DNA of 64,000 nt, taken from Polaromonas sp. (GTDB lineage: Bacteria; Pseudomonadota; Gammaproteobacteria; Burkholderiales; Burkholderiaceae_C). Position numbers and translations under genes: made by a program. The notes beneath the pieces were generated by a model. That model searched no databases, was not told where the DNA came from, and saw nothing but the letters and a program-made list of their open reading frames with translations. Location: positions 1-64,000 of the forward strand of contig NZ_JAAFGZ010000004.1 in NCBI RefSeq assembly GCF_010365105.1, read 5' to 3'. Shown piece by piece: positions 43,073 to 52,057 of this stretch (the stretch's first letter is position 1; every line of letters starts with the position of its first letter).

Positions 43073-43636
43073 TTACTTCAGAAAATGTTCACGGTAATGC
43101 TGCAGTTCGTCAATCGACTCATGCACATCGGCCAGCGCGGTATGGAGCTGGCGTTTCTTGAACGCGCTGCACACCTCGGGCTGCCAGCGTTTGGCCAGTT
43201 CCTTGAAGGTACTCACATCGACATTGCGGTAATGAAAAAAGGTTTCCAGTTTAGGCATGTACTTGGCCAGAAAGCGCCGGTCCTGGCCGATGGTGTTGCC
43301 GCACATCGGCACCTTGCCCTTGGGCACGTACTTTGCCAGGAAGGCGAGCAATTGCGCCTGCGCGTCTTCCTCGCTCACCGTGCTGGCCTTGACCTTGTCG
43401 ATCAGGCCGCTGCGGCCGTGCGTGCCTTTGTTCCACTTGTCCATTTTTTCGAGCAATTCGTCGGACTGGTGGATGGCCAGCACCGGGCCTTCGATGCGCG
43501 GCGTAAGCTGCGGGCCGGTCACGACCACGGCAATTTCAATGATGCGTTCCTTTTCAGGGTCGAGCCCGGTCATTTCGCAGTCCAGCCAGACCAGGTTCTG
43601 GTCGGATTTCTTCAATAAGGGTTCAATCTCTAGCAT
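43073..43636 (-). CDS. orn: oligoribonuclease
   Basis: 187 residues, full length, DEDDh 3'-5' exoribonuclease. Exo I is [10 protein letters not shown] (D19, E21), exo II includes [17 protein letters not shown], and exo III is [14 protein letters not shown] with the catalytic His and Asp. It degrades the last two- to five-residue RNAs, including pGpG from cyclic-di-GMP turnover. It diverges from the M48 protease gene with 35 bp between. Confidence 0.97.
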   Translation of the reverse strand: MLEIEPLLKKSDQNLVWLDCEMTGLDPEKERIIEIAVVVTGPQLTPRIEGPVLAIHQSDELLEKMDKWNKGTHGRSGLIDKVKASTVSEEDAQAQLLAFLAKYVPKGKVPMCGNTIGQDRRFLAKYMPKLETFFHYRNVDVSTFKELAKRWQPEVCSAFKKRQLHTALADVHESIDELQHYREHFLK

Positions 43637-43671
43637 CCTGCGATTCTCGCCTATCGCCTAAACTCGTCCCC

Positions 43672-44979
43672 ATGACCGACCCCTCTTTTGTATTCACCCT
43701 GCTGTTCGCAGCCGTGCTCATGCTCGGGCTGCTGACGAAGTTCTACCTGGCCACGCGGCAGATTCGCCATGTAGCGCAGCATCGGAACCAGGTGCCGGCC
43801 GCCTTCGCATCCACCATCAGCCTGGCTTCGCACCAGAAGGCGGCTGACTACACGATTGCCAAGACCCGCCTGGGCATGCTGGAAATGGCGTTCTCTGCCG
43901 CGCTGCTGATGGGCTGGACGCTGCTGGGCGGCATCGACACGCTGAACCAGGCCTTGATGCGCTCGGGCCTTGCCGGCTACGGCGCGCTGGTACCGCAACT
44001 TGCGCTGCTCGCGGCATTCGGCGTGATCAGCGGCCTGCTCGACTTGCCGTTCACGCTGTACAAAACATTCCGGCTTGAGGAGCGCTTTGGCTTCAACAAG
44101 ATGACGCTCAAGCTGTATCTAGCCGACCTGCTCAAATCCACTCTGGTCGGCACGGTCGTCGGCCTGCCCATCGTGGCACTGATCCTGTGGCTGATGGGCA
44201 GCGCAGGCACCCTGTGGTGGCTGTGGACCTGGGTCGTCTGGATGGGCTTCAACCTGCTGGTGCTGGTGCTGTTTCCAACGGTGATTGCGCCACTGTTCAA
44301 CAAGTTCAAGCCGCTCGACGATGAAGCGCTGAAGGCGCGCGTCACGGCGCTGATGCAGCGCTGCGGCTTTGCCGCCAAAGGCCTGTTCGTGATGGACGGC
44401 AGCCGGCGCTCGGCGCATGCCAATGCCTACTTCACCGGCTTTGGCGCGGCCAAGCGGGTGGTGTTCTACGACACCTTGCTCAAGCAGCTCAATCCGGCCG
44501 AGGTCGATGCCGTGCTGGCGCATGAACTGGGCCATTTCAAGCACAAGCACATCATCAAGCGCATCGGCGTGATGTTTGCCATGAGCCTGGTGGGGTTTGC
44601 GCTGCTCGGCTGGCTGTCCACCCAGGTCTGGTTTTACACCGGGCTGGGCGTGCGGCCCAACCTGGCGGGCAGCAACGACGCGCTGGCGCTGCTGCTGTTT
44701 CTGATGGTCGTGCCGCTGTTCAGCTTCTTTATTTCCCCGCTCATGGCGATGTCGTCGCGCCGGCACGAGTTCGAGGCCGACGCCTACGCCATCTCGCAGA
44801 CCGACGGCCGGGACCTGCAAAGCGCGCTGCTCAAGCTTTACAAGGACAATGCCAGCACGCTCACGCCGGACCCGGTATTTGTGAAGTTCTACTATTCCCA
44901 TCCGCCCGCTTCCGAGCGGCTGGGACGCATGGTTCCCATGACCCCCATGACCCCATCTCCTGAAAGCGCAGCCGCATGA
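43672..44979 (+). CDS. M48-family membrane metalloprotease (Ste24/HtpX-like)
   Basis: 435 residues. Several membrane helices flank the zinc motif HELGHFKHKH (His284); the third ligand is probably Glu in RRHEFEADAYA. The length and the N-terminal architecture suit the CAAX-protease-like Ste24 group rather than HtpX. Such proteases act in inner-membrane or envelope quality control. The stop overlaps phhB by four bases (ATGA). Confidence 0.9.
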   Translation: MTDPSFVFTLLFAAVLMLGLLTKFYLATRQIRHVAQHRNQVPAAFASTISLASHQKAADYTIAKTRLGMLEMAFSAALLMGWTLLGGIDTLNQALMRSGLAGYGALVPQLALLAAFGVISGLLDLPFTLYKTFRLEERFGFNKMTLKLYLADLLKSTLVGTVVGLPIVALILWLMGSAGTLWWLWTWVVWMGFNLLVLVLFPTVIAPLFNKFKPLDDEALKARVTALMQRCGFAAKGLFVMDGSRRSAHANAYFTGFGAAKRVVFYDTLLKQLNPAEVDAVLAHELGHFKHKHIIKRIGVMFAMSLVGFALLGWLSTQVWFYTGLGVRPNLAGSNDALALLLFLMVVPLFSFFISPLMAMSSRRHEFEADAYAISQTDGRDLQSALLKLYKDNASTLTPDPVFVKFYYSHPPASERLGRMVPMTPMTPSPESAAA

Positions 44980-45296
44980 GCAACCCGATCCATCAAAACC
45001 GACGCGCCCTGAGCGCCACTGAAATCGTCACCCAGCTGAGCAAGCTGAACGGTGAGCAGGCCCTGGGCTGGCGGCTGATTGAGGGCGCGCTGGAGAAAAC
45101 CTTCAAATTCAAGAACTTTTACGAAACCATCGGTTTTGTGAATGCGGTGGCGTTCATTGCCAACGCGGAAGACCACCATCCGGACCTCGAAGCCAGCTAC
45201 GGCCAGTGCAAGGTGCGTTTCAACACGCACGATGTCAAGGGCATTTCAGTCAGCGATTTTTTCTGTGCGTCGAAGGTTGACGCCTTGCTGGCTTGA
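44976..45296 (+). CDS. phhB: pterin-4a-carbinolamine dehydratase
   Basis: 106 residues. The conserved histidine pair is in ANAEDHHPDLEASYGQCKVRFNTHDVKGIS. It dehydrates 4a-hydroxytetrahydrobiopterin after aromatic amino-acid hydroxylation; phhA is not in the window. It overlaps the preceding protease gene by four bases and the following rsgA by four (TTGA), forming one tight operon. Confidence 0.95.
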   Translation: MSNPIHQNRRALSATEIVTQLSKLNGEQALGWRLIEGALEKTFKFKNFYETIGFVNAVAFIANAEDHHPDLEASYGQCKVRFNTHDVKGISVSDFFCASKVDALLA

Positions 45297-46264
45297 GCAA
45301 GCCCTCACGTCCGGCGCGTGCCGGCGCAGCGGCGCTTGCAGGCACGCAGTCAGGCCTGGTGGTGGCCGGCTTTGGCCGCCATGTGATGGTCGAAACCGAA
45401 TCCGGCGAGCGGGTGATCTGCCATCCACGCGGCAAGAAAAGCCAGGTGGTCGTTGGCGACCGCATTCGCTGGCTGCCGTCCCAGGACGAAGGCACCATCG
45501 AAAAAATCGAGGAGCGCAGCAACCTGTTCTACCGCCAGGACGAGATGCGCACCAAGTCGTTTGCCGCCAATCTGGACCAGGTGCTGATCCTGATCGCGGC
45601 AGAACCCGAATTCTCTGAAAGCCAGCTGACGCGCGCCCTGATCGCGGCAGAAGCCGAGCGCATCAAGCCCATCATTGCGCTGAACAAGAGGGACCTGGCC
45701 GAGCCCTTCGGCCGGGCCTGGGCCAGGCTGGCACCCTACCGGACCATGGGCTACCAGATGCTGCCACTGGCGATCAAGCCCAAAGCCGCGACGGCGCCTG
45801 AAGATGCGGGACAGACGCGCGAACTGATGGAACTGCTGCGCAACAAGAAAACGCTGGTGCTCGGCCCGTCCGGCGCCGGAAAAAGCAGCCTGACCAACCT
45901 CCTGGTACCGCAGGCCAAGGTGTTGACCGCCGAGATTTCGCAGGCGCTGAACTCCGGCAAGCACACCACCACCAGCACGACGCTGTACTGGGTCGATGAA
46001 GCCAGGACGACGGCGTTGATCGACTCGCCGGGCTTCCAGGAATTCGGCCTGCACCACATCGACCCGATGCAACTGGCGAATTACATGCCCGACTTCAAGG
46101 CGCATGCGCAGGACTGCAAGTTCTACAACTGCACGCACCTGCATGAACCGGGCTGCGGCGTGATTTCGGAGGTCAAATCGACCGATCACGCAAGCAGCAT
46201 CAGCAGTAATCGCTATCGTTTGTATAGCGAACTGTTTGAAGAGTTATCACAGACGAGATACTGA
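45293..46264 (+). CDS. rsgA: ribosome small-subunit-dependent GTPase A
   Basis: 323 residues of circularly permuted GTPase. An N-terminal OB fold (GLVVAGFGRHVMVETESGERVICHPRG) is followed by G4 NKRD (about 131), G1 GPSGAGKSS (about 191), G2/G3 (TTTSTTLYWV, DSPGFQEFGL) and a C-terminal zinc knuckle (DCKFYNCTHLHEPGCGV). It assists 30S maturation. The start is a TTG at 45293 overlapping the phhB stop; no in-frame ATG exists before the OB fold. A dispersed hairpin lies within codons near the C-terminus. Confidence 0.95.
   Translation: MSKPSRPARAGAAALAGTQSGLVVAGFGRHVMVETESGERVICHPRGKKSQVVVGDRIRWLPSQDEGTIEKIEERSNLFYRQDEMRTKSFAANLDQVLILIAAEPEFSESQLTRALIAAEAERIKPIIALNKRDLAEPFGRAWARLAPYRTMGYQMLPLAIKPKAATAPEDAGQTRELMELLRNKKTLVLGPSGAGKSSLTNLLVPQAKVLTAEISQALNSGKHTTTSTTLYWVDEARTTALIDSPGFQEFGLHHIDPMQLANYMPDFKAHAQDCKFYNCTHLHEPGCGVISEVKSTDHASSISSNRYRLYSELFEELSQTRY
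46211..46229. repeat. dispersed hairpin inside rsgA
   Basis: CGCTAT-CGTTTGT-ATAGCG with perfect 6-bp arms, in coding sequence for the SNRYRLYSEL segment of RsgA. Confidence 0.5.
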
Positions 46265-46288
46265 AAACGGCAGCCGGCTGGCCGCCTG

Positions 46289-47311
46289 TTATCCCAATAG
46301 TCGCGCCAGCGTCAGCAGCGCCAGCAACACCATCCACAGCACCACCGAACGCCAGACCAGGCCGACGACGCTGCGCAGGTGGGCCACCTCAGGCTCCCGG
46401 CAGGACGTTGGTGCCGTGACGGCGGCATCGCCACTGTCGGCCAGTCCGCCCACCTCGAATTCCTGCGAGTCAGCGGGAACCAGCACGGCATCGAGCGCCA
46501 CGCCCCCAAGCCGCACATTCACCGCACCCGATGTGGCCGCCAGGATCAGCCCGTCGTTGCGGCTGGCCGTGGCGAGGGCCGCACCTGCGGGAAAGCGTTG
46601 CGTGTAGTTTCGCCAGGAGTCGATGGCGTCCTCGAAACTGCCGACCACGGCAAAGCCCAGCGACGTGATGCGCGAAGGCACGAAATCGATAACGCCCCAG
46701 GCACGGTTGGCCACCTGCTGCAGGGCCGGGCTGGCGCCCTCCCCCGGCGTTCGGCTCTTGTAGCTCCAGTAGCGCGCCACAAACTCGCTCATGCGGTAAA
46801 GGACCGCACCGGCCGGCCCGAAGCCCAAAGCGGCCAGCACTGAAAACCAGCCGAGTACGCCAAACACATGGCGGTGGGCGGCAAGCACTGAATATTCGAT
46901 CACATGGCGAACGATTTCGCTGCGCGGCAGTTCGCTGGCATCCACCTGACGCCATTCAGCCAGCAGTTCGCGGGCCAGGTCTTCGTTGCCGTCGTCCAGC
47001 GCATTGCGAATGTCGGTGAAGTAGTGGCTGAACTGCCGGAAACCCAGCGTGACATACAGGACCGCCACGCTCCAGGCAAAGGCCAGCAGGACATTGACCT
47101 GCCACAGCAGCCAGTGCACCAGCAGCGTCAGCAGTGTGGGCACCATGACGACAAAAAGCCAGGTGATCCATCCGTGGTGCGGCTTGCCGGCATCCAGGCT
47201 GCGGTGGCCCCAGCGCGCCCAGCCCAGGAAAGCGGCATGAACCCAGTTGCCACGGGCCAATGGGCGGGCCTGCTCCAGGATCAGTGCAAACAAAACGGCA
47301 AAAAAACTCAT
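46289..47311 (-). CDS. CbiB/CobD- or AmpE-like membrane protein
   Basis: 340 residues with about five hydrophobic segments. The N-terminus MSFFAVLFALILEQARPL and the central GFRQFSHYFTDIRNALDDGNEDLARELLAEWRQVD, followed by RHVIEYSVLAAHRHVFGVLGWF, are typical of CobD/CbiB-related proteins of Burkholderiales. No cobalamin gene is adjacent, so it may be an AmpE-type paralogue rather than adenosylcobinamide-phosphate synthase. Function uncertain. Confidence 0.75.
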   Translation of the reverse strand: MSFFAVLFALILEQARPLARGNWVHAAFLGWARWGHRSLDAGKPHHGWITWLFVVMVPTLLTLLVHWLLWQVNVLLAFAWSVAVLYVTLGFRQFSHYFTDIRNALDDGNEDLARELLAEWRQVDASELPRSEIVRHVIEYSVLAAHRHVFGVLGWFSVLAALGFGPAGAVLYRMSEFVARYWSYKSRTPGEGASPALQQVANRAWGVIDFVPSRITSLGFAVVGSFEDAIDSWRNYTQRFPAGAALATASRNDGLILAATSGAVNVRLGGVALDAVLVPADSQEFEVGGLADSGDAAVTAPTSCREPEVAHLRSVVGLVWRSVVLWMVLLALLTLARLLG

Positions 47312-47657
47312 GGCAAATCATAACGGACCCCCACGGTCGCCCACTGCGTGTGGCTCCCTGCCCCCCGAGGGGGCCGCTGCCCTTGCAGGGCGCCATGCCG
47401 CCAGAGGCGGCGCATCTGAAGGCTGTCCAAGCCCGCGCAGGCGGACTTGGACAGCCTTCAGCCTGCGGCCCGGCGAAGCCGGTTCCTCGGCCCTGACTGT
47501 GCTGAAGCGGGCGCCTCTGCGCTTCCCGCTTCGTATGGTTGGGGCGCTGCGCCTGCGGCCCATGCTGTGCGCAATCGAATGCATCCCCGCTGCTTGTGGC
47601 TGGCTATTGCCCCCACGTGCCTGACTGCGAGTTGTTTGATATGCGGATGAGGTGAGC
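47312..47657. other. 346-bp GC-rich intergenic region with inverted repeat
   Basis: No gene. It contains a CCCCCCGAGGGGGC-type block near 47362 and the 15-bp-arm inverted repeat at 47417-47460. It separates two minus-strand genes and must include the promoter of the CbiB-like gene or the end of the Nudix transcript. Confidence 0.5.
47417..47460. repeat. 15-bp inverted repeat
   Basis: TGAAGGCTGTCCAAG (47417-47431) and CTTGGACAGCCTTCA (47446-47460) are perfect complements around a 14-base GC-rich loop. No T-run follows, so it is not an ordinary terminator. Confidence 0.85.
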
Positions 47658-48371
47658 TCAGGCGCTCAGGAAACGGTAGAAGTTGCGCAGCATGCCTGCT
47701 GTTGCACCCCAGATGTAGCGCTCCCTGGTTTCACTGCCTGCCATCTGGCTCATCGGATCACTGTAGGGCATGGATAGCCACTGTCGCAGCACGCCGTTGA
47801 ACTCTTTTTCATGGCGCTGGTGGTGCGCAGGGTTCATCAGGAACCGGAGCGGGACTTCAAACACATCGGCTACTTCTCCCGGGTTGGGATGCAGCTGAAA
47901 GCCCGGCTTGATGAGCGCCACGACTGGCGTGATGATGAAGGCCGAGCCGGTGACATAGGTCGGCAAAGTGCCCAGCACCTCGACATGGTGGCGCGGCAAA
48001 GCTATTTCTTCATGCGCTTCCCGCAGCGCGGTATCGACCGCATCATGGTCGGTGTCGTCGGTGCGGCCGCCCGGAAAGGCAATCTGGCCTGAATGCGTGG
48101 ACAGGTTGGTCGAGCGCTCGGTCAGCAGCAGCGTGAGTTCATCGCGCATCACCAGAGGCAGCAGGACGGCAGCCAGCGCCGGCGGCCGGTCCGAGAAACT
48201 CATTTCCACGCTGTGCTCGGGCGCCCACATCGGCGGATGACGAAAGCGGTCACGCAGCGCTTGCGGCGTGAGCCGGTCAAGGGCAACACCAGCCAGGTGG
48301 CTGTCGCTGCCCAGCACCGGAATGGAGCGTGGATCAAAAAAGGGCAGAGATGAAGGCTTGGCGGGTTTCAT
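47658..48371 (-). CDS. Nudix hydrolase, CoA pyrophosphatase (NudL) type
   Basis: 237 residues. The Nudix box reads GGRTDDTDHDAVDTALREAHEEI with REAHEE intact, preceded by LSTHSGQIAFPGG, the NudL/CoAse-type signature. It hydrolyses coenzyme A or related dinucleotides. The ATG at 48371 is chosen because the in-frame ATG at 48389 abuts the T-run of the rplS terminator. Confidence 0.88.
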   Translation of the reverse strand: MKPAKPSSLPFFDPRSIPVLGSDSHLAGVALDRLTPQALRDRFRHPPMWAPEHSVEMSFSDRPPALAAVLLPLVMRDELTLLLTERSTNLSTHSGQIAFPGGRTDDTDHDAVDTALREAHEEIALPRHHVEVLGTLPTYVTGSAFIITPVVALIKPGFQLHPNPGEVADVFEVPLRFLMNPAHHQRHEKEFNGVLRQWLSMPYSDPMSQMAGSETRERYIWGATAGMLRNFYRFLSA

Positions 48372-48394
48372 GGCAGGGCAGGATAGCAAAGCAT

Positions 48395-48423
48395 AAAAAA
48401 AGCCGCTCGGTGGAGCGGCTTTT
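48395..48423 (-). terminator. terminator of the rpsP-rplS operon
   Basis: AGCCGCTC-GGTG-GAGCGGCT stem with an A7 run on the left, which is T7 on the minus strand, just after rplS. Confidence 0.95.
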
Positions 48424-48452
48424 CAAAAGCAACAGGTGCTTGACAGGTGCTT

Positions 48453-48854
48453 TTACACAGCCGGTGCGGGCTGCACGACCTTGACAGCCTTGACAGCCTT
48501 GACGCCCAGCTTTTCCTTGATACGCGCCGACTTGCCGCTGCGGCTGCGCAGGTAGTACAGCTTGGCGCGGCGCACATCGCCCTTGCGCTTGACTTCGATC
48601 TTGGCGATCAGCGGGCTGTACACCTGGAAGGTGCGCTCGACGCCTTCGCCATTGGAGATCTTGCGAACAATGAAGCTGGAATTGAGGCCGCGGTTGCGCT
48701 TGGCAATCACGACACCTTCAAAAGCCTGCAAACGCTTGCGCGTGCCTTCAACCACGTTCACGCTCACGATGACGGTGTCGCCAGGCGCGTAAACGGGAAT
48801 GGTCTTGTTCAAGCGGGCAATTTCTTCCTGCTCTAGGGTCTGGATCAGATTCAT
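48453..48854 (-). CDS. rplS: 50S ribosomal protein L19
   Basis: 133 residues, full length with a short C-terminal extension. The core motifs are [42 protein letters not shown] and [20 protein letters not shown]. It sits at the 30S-50S interface. It is the last gene of rpsP-rimM-trmD-rplS, 133 bp after trmD, with a strong terminator behind it. Confidence 0.98.
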   Translation of the reverse strand: MNLIQTLEQEEIARLNKTIPVYAPGDTVIVSVNVVEGTRKRLQAFEGVVIAKRNRGLNSSFIVRKISNGEGVERTFQVYSPLIAKIEVKRKGDVRRAKLYYLRSRSGKSARIKEKLGVKAVKAVKVVQPAPAV

Positions 48855-48987
48855 GATGGTTCCGTTAACTTTTTTCGCTCATGCACGCGCTACGCTAAAG
48901 ACCGCAAATCCACAGGAATTGATTCAAAAACGAATCAGGTGGTTGCAGTGGCCGCCAGAGGATCGAAAAGCCCATGATTATAGCAAT

Positions 48988-49770
48988 TCAGGCATCCGGG
49001 TCCGGATTTTTGGGTAAATCAGCCAGAAAGGCTTCGTCGCCCTTACTCAGGTGTCCAGCCCTGCGAGCTGCCCTAACGAGTTCCGGACGCTGGCGCTGGG
49101 TCAGCGCCAGCCGCTGCTCTCGCCGCCAACGTTCGATATGCGCATGGTTGCCCGACATCAGGACAGGCGGCGCTGGCTGGCCGCGCCAGGATTCCGGGCG
49201 GGTGTAGTGCGGGCAGTCCAGCAGGCCATCGAGCGCCGGATTGAAACTGTCCATCTGGTGGCTTCCCTCGTCATTCAGCACGCCAGGCTGCAACCGGGCG
49301 ACGGCATCCAGCAGGGCCATGGCGGCGATTTCACCGCCCGAGAGCACGAAGTCGCCCAGGCTGATCTGAAGATCGACATGGGTGTCAATGAAGCGCTGGT
49401 CCAGCCCTTCGTAGCGGCCGCAGATCAGCACCGCGCCGCTGCTGCCGGTTGACCAGCGCTCGACCCTCGCATGGGTCAGCACGTCGCCGACAGGAGAAAA
49501 AAGAACCGTGGGTGCATCGGGCGCAGCACAGGCCAGCCGGTCGGCGCGCAGGCTTTCAAGGCAAAGCGTCAATGGCTCGGCCAGCATGACCATGCCCGGA
49601 CCGCCGCCAAAAGGCCGGTCATCGACACGCCGGTAGCGGCCCTCGGCAAAGTCGCGCGGATTCCAGAGCCGGACCTCGACCAGGCCGGATTCATAGGCGC
49701 GTCGCGTCACGCCACTGGTCAGGAAGGGCGCAAAAAGCTCGGGGAACAGGGTGATGACATCAAAGCGCAT
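48988..49770 (-). CDS. trmD: tRNA (guanine37-N1)-methyltransferase
   Basis: 260 residues. A SPOUT trefoil-knot fold binds S-adenosylmethionine: RFDVITLFPELF at the start, PFGGGPGMVMLAEPL, LICGRYEGLDQRFIDTHVD and ISLGDFVLSGGEIAAM. It methylates G37 of tRNAs reading CNN codons and prevents frameshifting. Third gene of the operon, 75 bp after rimM. Confidence 0.98.
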   Translation of the reverse strand: MRFDVITLFPELFAPFLTSGVTRRAYESGLVEVRLWNPRDFAEGRYRRVDDRPFGGGPGMVMLAEPLTLCLESLRADRLACAAPDAPTVLFSPVGDVLTHARVERWSTGSSGAVLICGRYEGLDQRFIDTHVDLQISLGDFVLSGGEIAAMALLDAVARLQPGVLNDEGSHQMDSFNPALDGLLDCPHYTRPESWRGQPAPPVLMSGNHAHIERWRREQRLALTQRQRPELVRAARRAGHLSKGDEAFLADLPKNPDPDA

Positions 49771-49845
49771 GAAGGACTACTTTGAAGGCCGGAACACAAA
49801 ACGCGGAATATAGCAGGGCATGAGGCCACTCAGCAGCATCAAGCG

Positions 49846-50454
49846 TCAATAGTCGGGTTGCCAGTCAACGGTGATGCTTTTGCCGGCAATATCAACCTTG
49901 TCCACATAAGCTGCGACAAAGGGAATCATGCGCTCGGCGGCGGCACTGCTGCCGTCTTCCTGCATGCTGGTGTATTCGATGCACAAGACCGATTGCGGGC
50001 CGGTTGTCATCAGGTCGCGGACGCAGCCCAGGGCAACGCCTTCGCGGTTGACCACGTTCAGGCCGATCAAGTCGACCCAGTAGTATTCATCGGACGAAGC
50101 GGCTGGAAAGCTGCTGCGCGAAAGGAATATCCGGGTGCCGCGCAAGGCTTCGGCAGGCGTGCGGTCGTCAAGACCGACGAACTTGACCACCACCGAGCCG
50201 GAATGGATTTTGGACTCGTCCACCTTGAGGGAGACGGTACCGGAAAAAAGGCTGAAGCCGGGCCGGAACTTGGCGTCAGGCGCCTGCAAATACCAGGTTT
50301 CAGCGGAAAGAAGCGCTTCCGGATCGTTGCTGTGCGGCAGGACCTTGAGCCAGCCCTTCACACCCCACGCATCCAGAATGCGCCCGACCTCGATCGCGTC
50401 TTCAGGCAGCTTTGACGGTGTCAAACCCGCAGACGGGTGAAGGCCAGGCATCAT
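49846..50454 (-). CDS. rimM: 16S rRNA processing protein RimM
   Basis: 202 residues. The N-terminal RimM barrel (IEVGRILDAWGVKGWLKVLPHS) is followed by a PRC-barrel domain (YYWVDLIGLNVVNREGVALG) and the C-terminal MIPFVAAYVDKVD. It assists 30S head assembly. It is 14 bp downstream of rpsP. Confidence 0.96.
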   Translation of the reverse strand: MMPGLHPSAGLTPSKLPEDAIEVGRILDAWGVKGWLKVLPHSNDPEALLSAETWYLQAPDAKFRPGFSLFSGTVSLKVDESKIHSGSVVVKFVGLDDRTPAEALRGTRIFLSRSSFPAASSDEYYWVDLIGLNVVNREGVALGCVRDLMTTGPQSVLCIEYTSMQEDGSSAAAERMIPFVAAYVDKVDIAGKSITVDWQPDY

Positions 50455-50468
50455 CGAAAATGACTAAA

Positions 50469-50759
50469 TCAGGCTGCTGCGACTTCGGCAGGCAGTTCAG
50501 CGGCAGAAACTGCAACCGAAGCGCCGCCTTGCTTGATCAGACGCAGAACGGTTGGGGACGCCTGGGCGCCAACACCGATCCAGTGGGTAAGACGGTCCTG
50601 CACGATGCGCAGGCCTTCTTCGCCGCCTTTGGCAATAGGGTTGTAAAAACCGATACGCTCGATGAAGCGACCATCGCGGCGAACGCGCTTGTCAGCCACA
50701 ACGATGTTGAAAAATGGACGGTGTTTAGAACCGCCGCGTGAAAGCCGGATGACGACCAT
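50469..50759 (-). CDS. rpsP: 30S ribosomal protein S16
   Basis: 96 residues starting [24 protein letters not shown], the canonical S16 N-terminus, with [15 protein letters not shown] precedes the ATG. First gene of rpsP-rimM-trmD-rplS; its leader (50760-50810) contains a GGGG...CCCC hairpin around an AT-rich loop. Confidence 0.98.
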   Translation of the reverse strand: MVVIRLSRGGSKHRPFFNIVVADKRVRRDGRFIERIGFYNPIAKGGEEGLRIVQDRLTHWIGVGAQASPTVLRLIKQGGASVAVSAAELPAEVAAA

Positions 50760-50984
50760 GATTTATCCTTGGGTGGCGGGGTAAAAATAACCCCAGTATT
50801 CCTGCAGCGCTTGAGACACACGACATGGCCACCCGGCCAGCGAAATGCTGCAAAGCCTGCGATTATAGCTTGCGCTCCCGGTTACACCGCGTGCCGGGCC
50901 GTTTTGAGTGGAAAATCATCCCCGTCATCGACGCCACCGATGACAAGATCGAAAATTCATCACCCTCTTTACTTAGCATTCCGC

Positions 50985-51521
50985 ATGCCCCTCCTACGCC
51001 CCAGCCGCGACGAAGACATCGCCGCCATCACCGCCATTTATGCCCACCATGTCCTGCATGGCACCGGCACCTTTGAAACCGAGCCGCCCAGTACCGGCGA
51101 CATGGCGGCCCGGCGGGCCGATGTGCTGTCCAAAGGACTGCCCTATCTGGTGGCCGAACAGGACGGAAAGATTCTGGGTTTTGCCTACGGCAACTGGTTC
51201 AAGCCGCGTCCGGCCTACCGGTATTCAGTCGAGGATTCGGTGTATCTTGCGCCGGGCCTGGATCGCAAGGGCCTGGGCCGCGCCCTGCTGGCCGAACTCC
51301 TGGCGCATTGCGAGGCGGCGGGGATACGCAAGGTCATGGCCATCATCGGTGATTCGGCCAATGCCGGATCGGTGGGCGTGCATCGCGCACTGGGCTTCCA
51401 GCAAGTTGGCATCGTCGAAGCGTGTGGCTGGAAATTTGGCGCGTGGCGCGACATCGTCATCATGCAAAAGACCTTGGGACCTGGCAGTTCGGAGCCGCCA
51501 GCCGAGCCGCCCGCCCCATAA
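50985..51521 (+). CDS. GNAT acetyltransferase (phosphinothricin N-acetyltransferase-like)
   Basis: 178 residues. The GNAT fold begins PLLRPSRDEDIAAITAIYAHHVLHGTGTFE, with the acetyl-CoA loop LDRKGLGRALLAELLAHCEAAG and NAGSVGVHRALGFQQVG. This pattern is the Pat/Bar-type subgroup, which in most genomes acetylates amino-acid analogues or has unknown targets. The start at 50985 has a poor ribosome-binding site; earlier in-frame codons exist but are not fold-like. Confidence 0.88.
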   Translation: MPLLRPSRDEDIAAITAIYAHHVLHGTGTFETEPPSTGDMAARRADVLSKGLPYLVAEQDGKILGFAYGNWFKPRPAYRYSVEDSVYLAPGLDRKGLGRALLAELLAHCEAAGIRKVMAIIGDSANAGSVGVHRALGFQQVGIVEACGWKFGAWRDIVIMQKTLGPGSSEPPAEPPAP

Positions 51522-51529
51522 TCCAGCGC

Positions 51530-51988
51530 ATGCATTCACCCCGTCAAAAAAACAAAACACTCGCCGCCTGGCTGGCCTTCATCGGTGGCCAGCTGGGGCT
51601 GCACCGCTTCTACCTGTATGGCTGGCGAGACCTGTGGGCCTGGGCGCATCCATTGATGGCGGCATTGGGCTGGTGGGGAGTCGAGAGGGTAAGGATGTAC
51701 GGCCAGGACGACCATCTGGCCTGGGTACTGATTCCCCTGCTGGGTTTCACGCTGGCGGGCACGGCGCTGACAGGAATTTATTACGGCTTGATGGCGTCTG
51801 AGAAATGGAACGTGATTCACAATCCTGCCACGCCCGATGCACGCGCCGGCAACACCAACTGGCTGACGATAGGCGCTGTCGTGTTTGCCTTGCTGTTTGG
51901 CACCATCTCGCTGATGTCGAGCATTGTTTTCAGCTTCCAGCGCTACTTTGAATACCAGGTCGAAGAAGCCCGAAAAATCAGCCAGTAA
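51530..51988 (+). CDS. TM2-domain-like membrane protein
   Basis: 152 residues. The N-terminus RQKNKTLAAWLAFIGGQLGLHRFYLYGWRD is the TM2 pattern (two short helices around GxHRFYLG). A helix-rich middle and a third membrane segment (GAVVFALLFGTISLMSSIVF) follow. It lies 8 bp after the GNAT gene and is probably co-transcribed. Function unknown. Confidence 0.75.
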   Translation: MHSPRQKNKTLAAWLAFIGGQLGLHRFYLYGWRDLWAWAHPLMAALGWWGVERVRMYGQDDHLAWVLIPLLGFTLAGTALTGIYYGLMASEKWNVIHNPATPDARAGNTNWLTIGAVVFALLFGTISLMSSIVFSFQRYFEYQVEEARKISQ

Positions 51989-52057
51989 CGCCACGCAAGA
52001 ACCCGCCTTTACGCGGGCCTGGCGACAGCCGGCGGGCATTTGGCGAGAATCCAGCGC

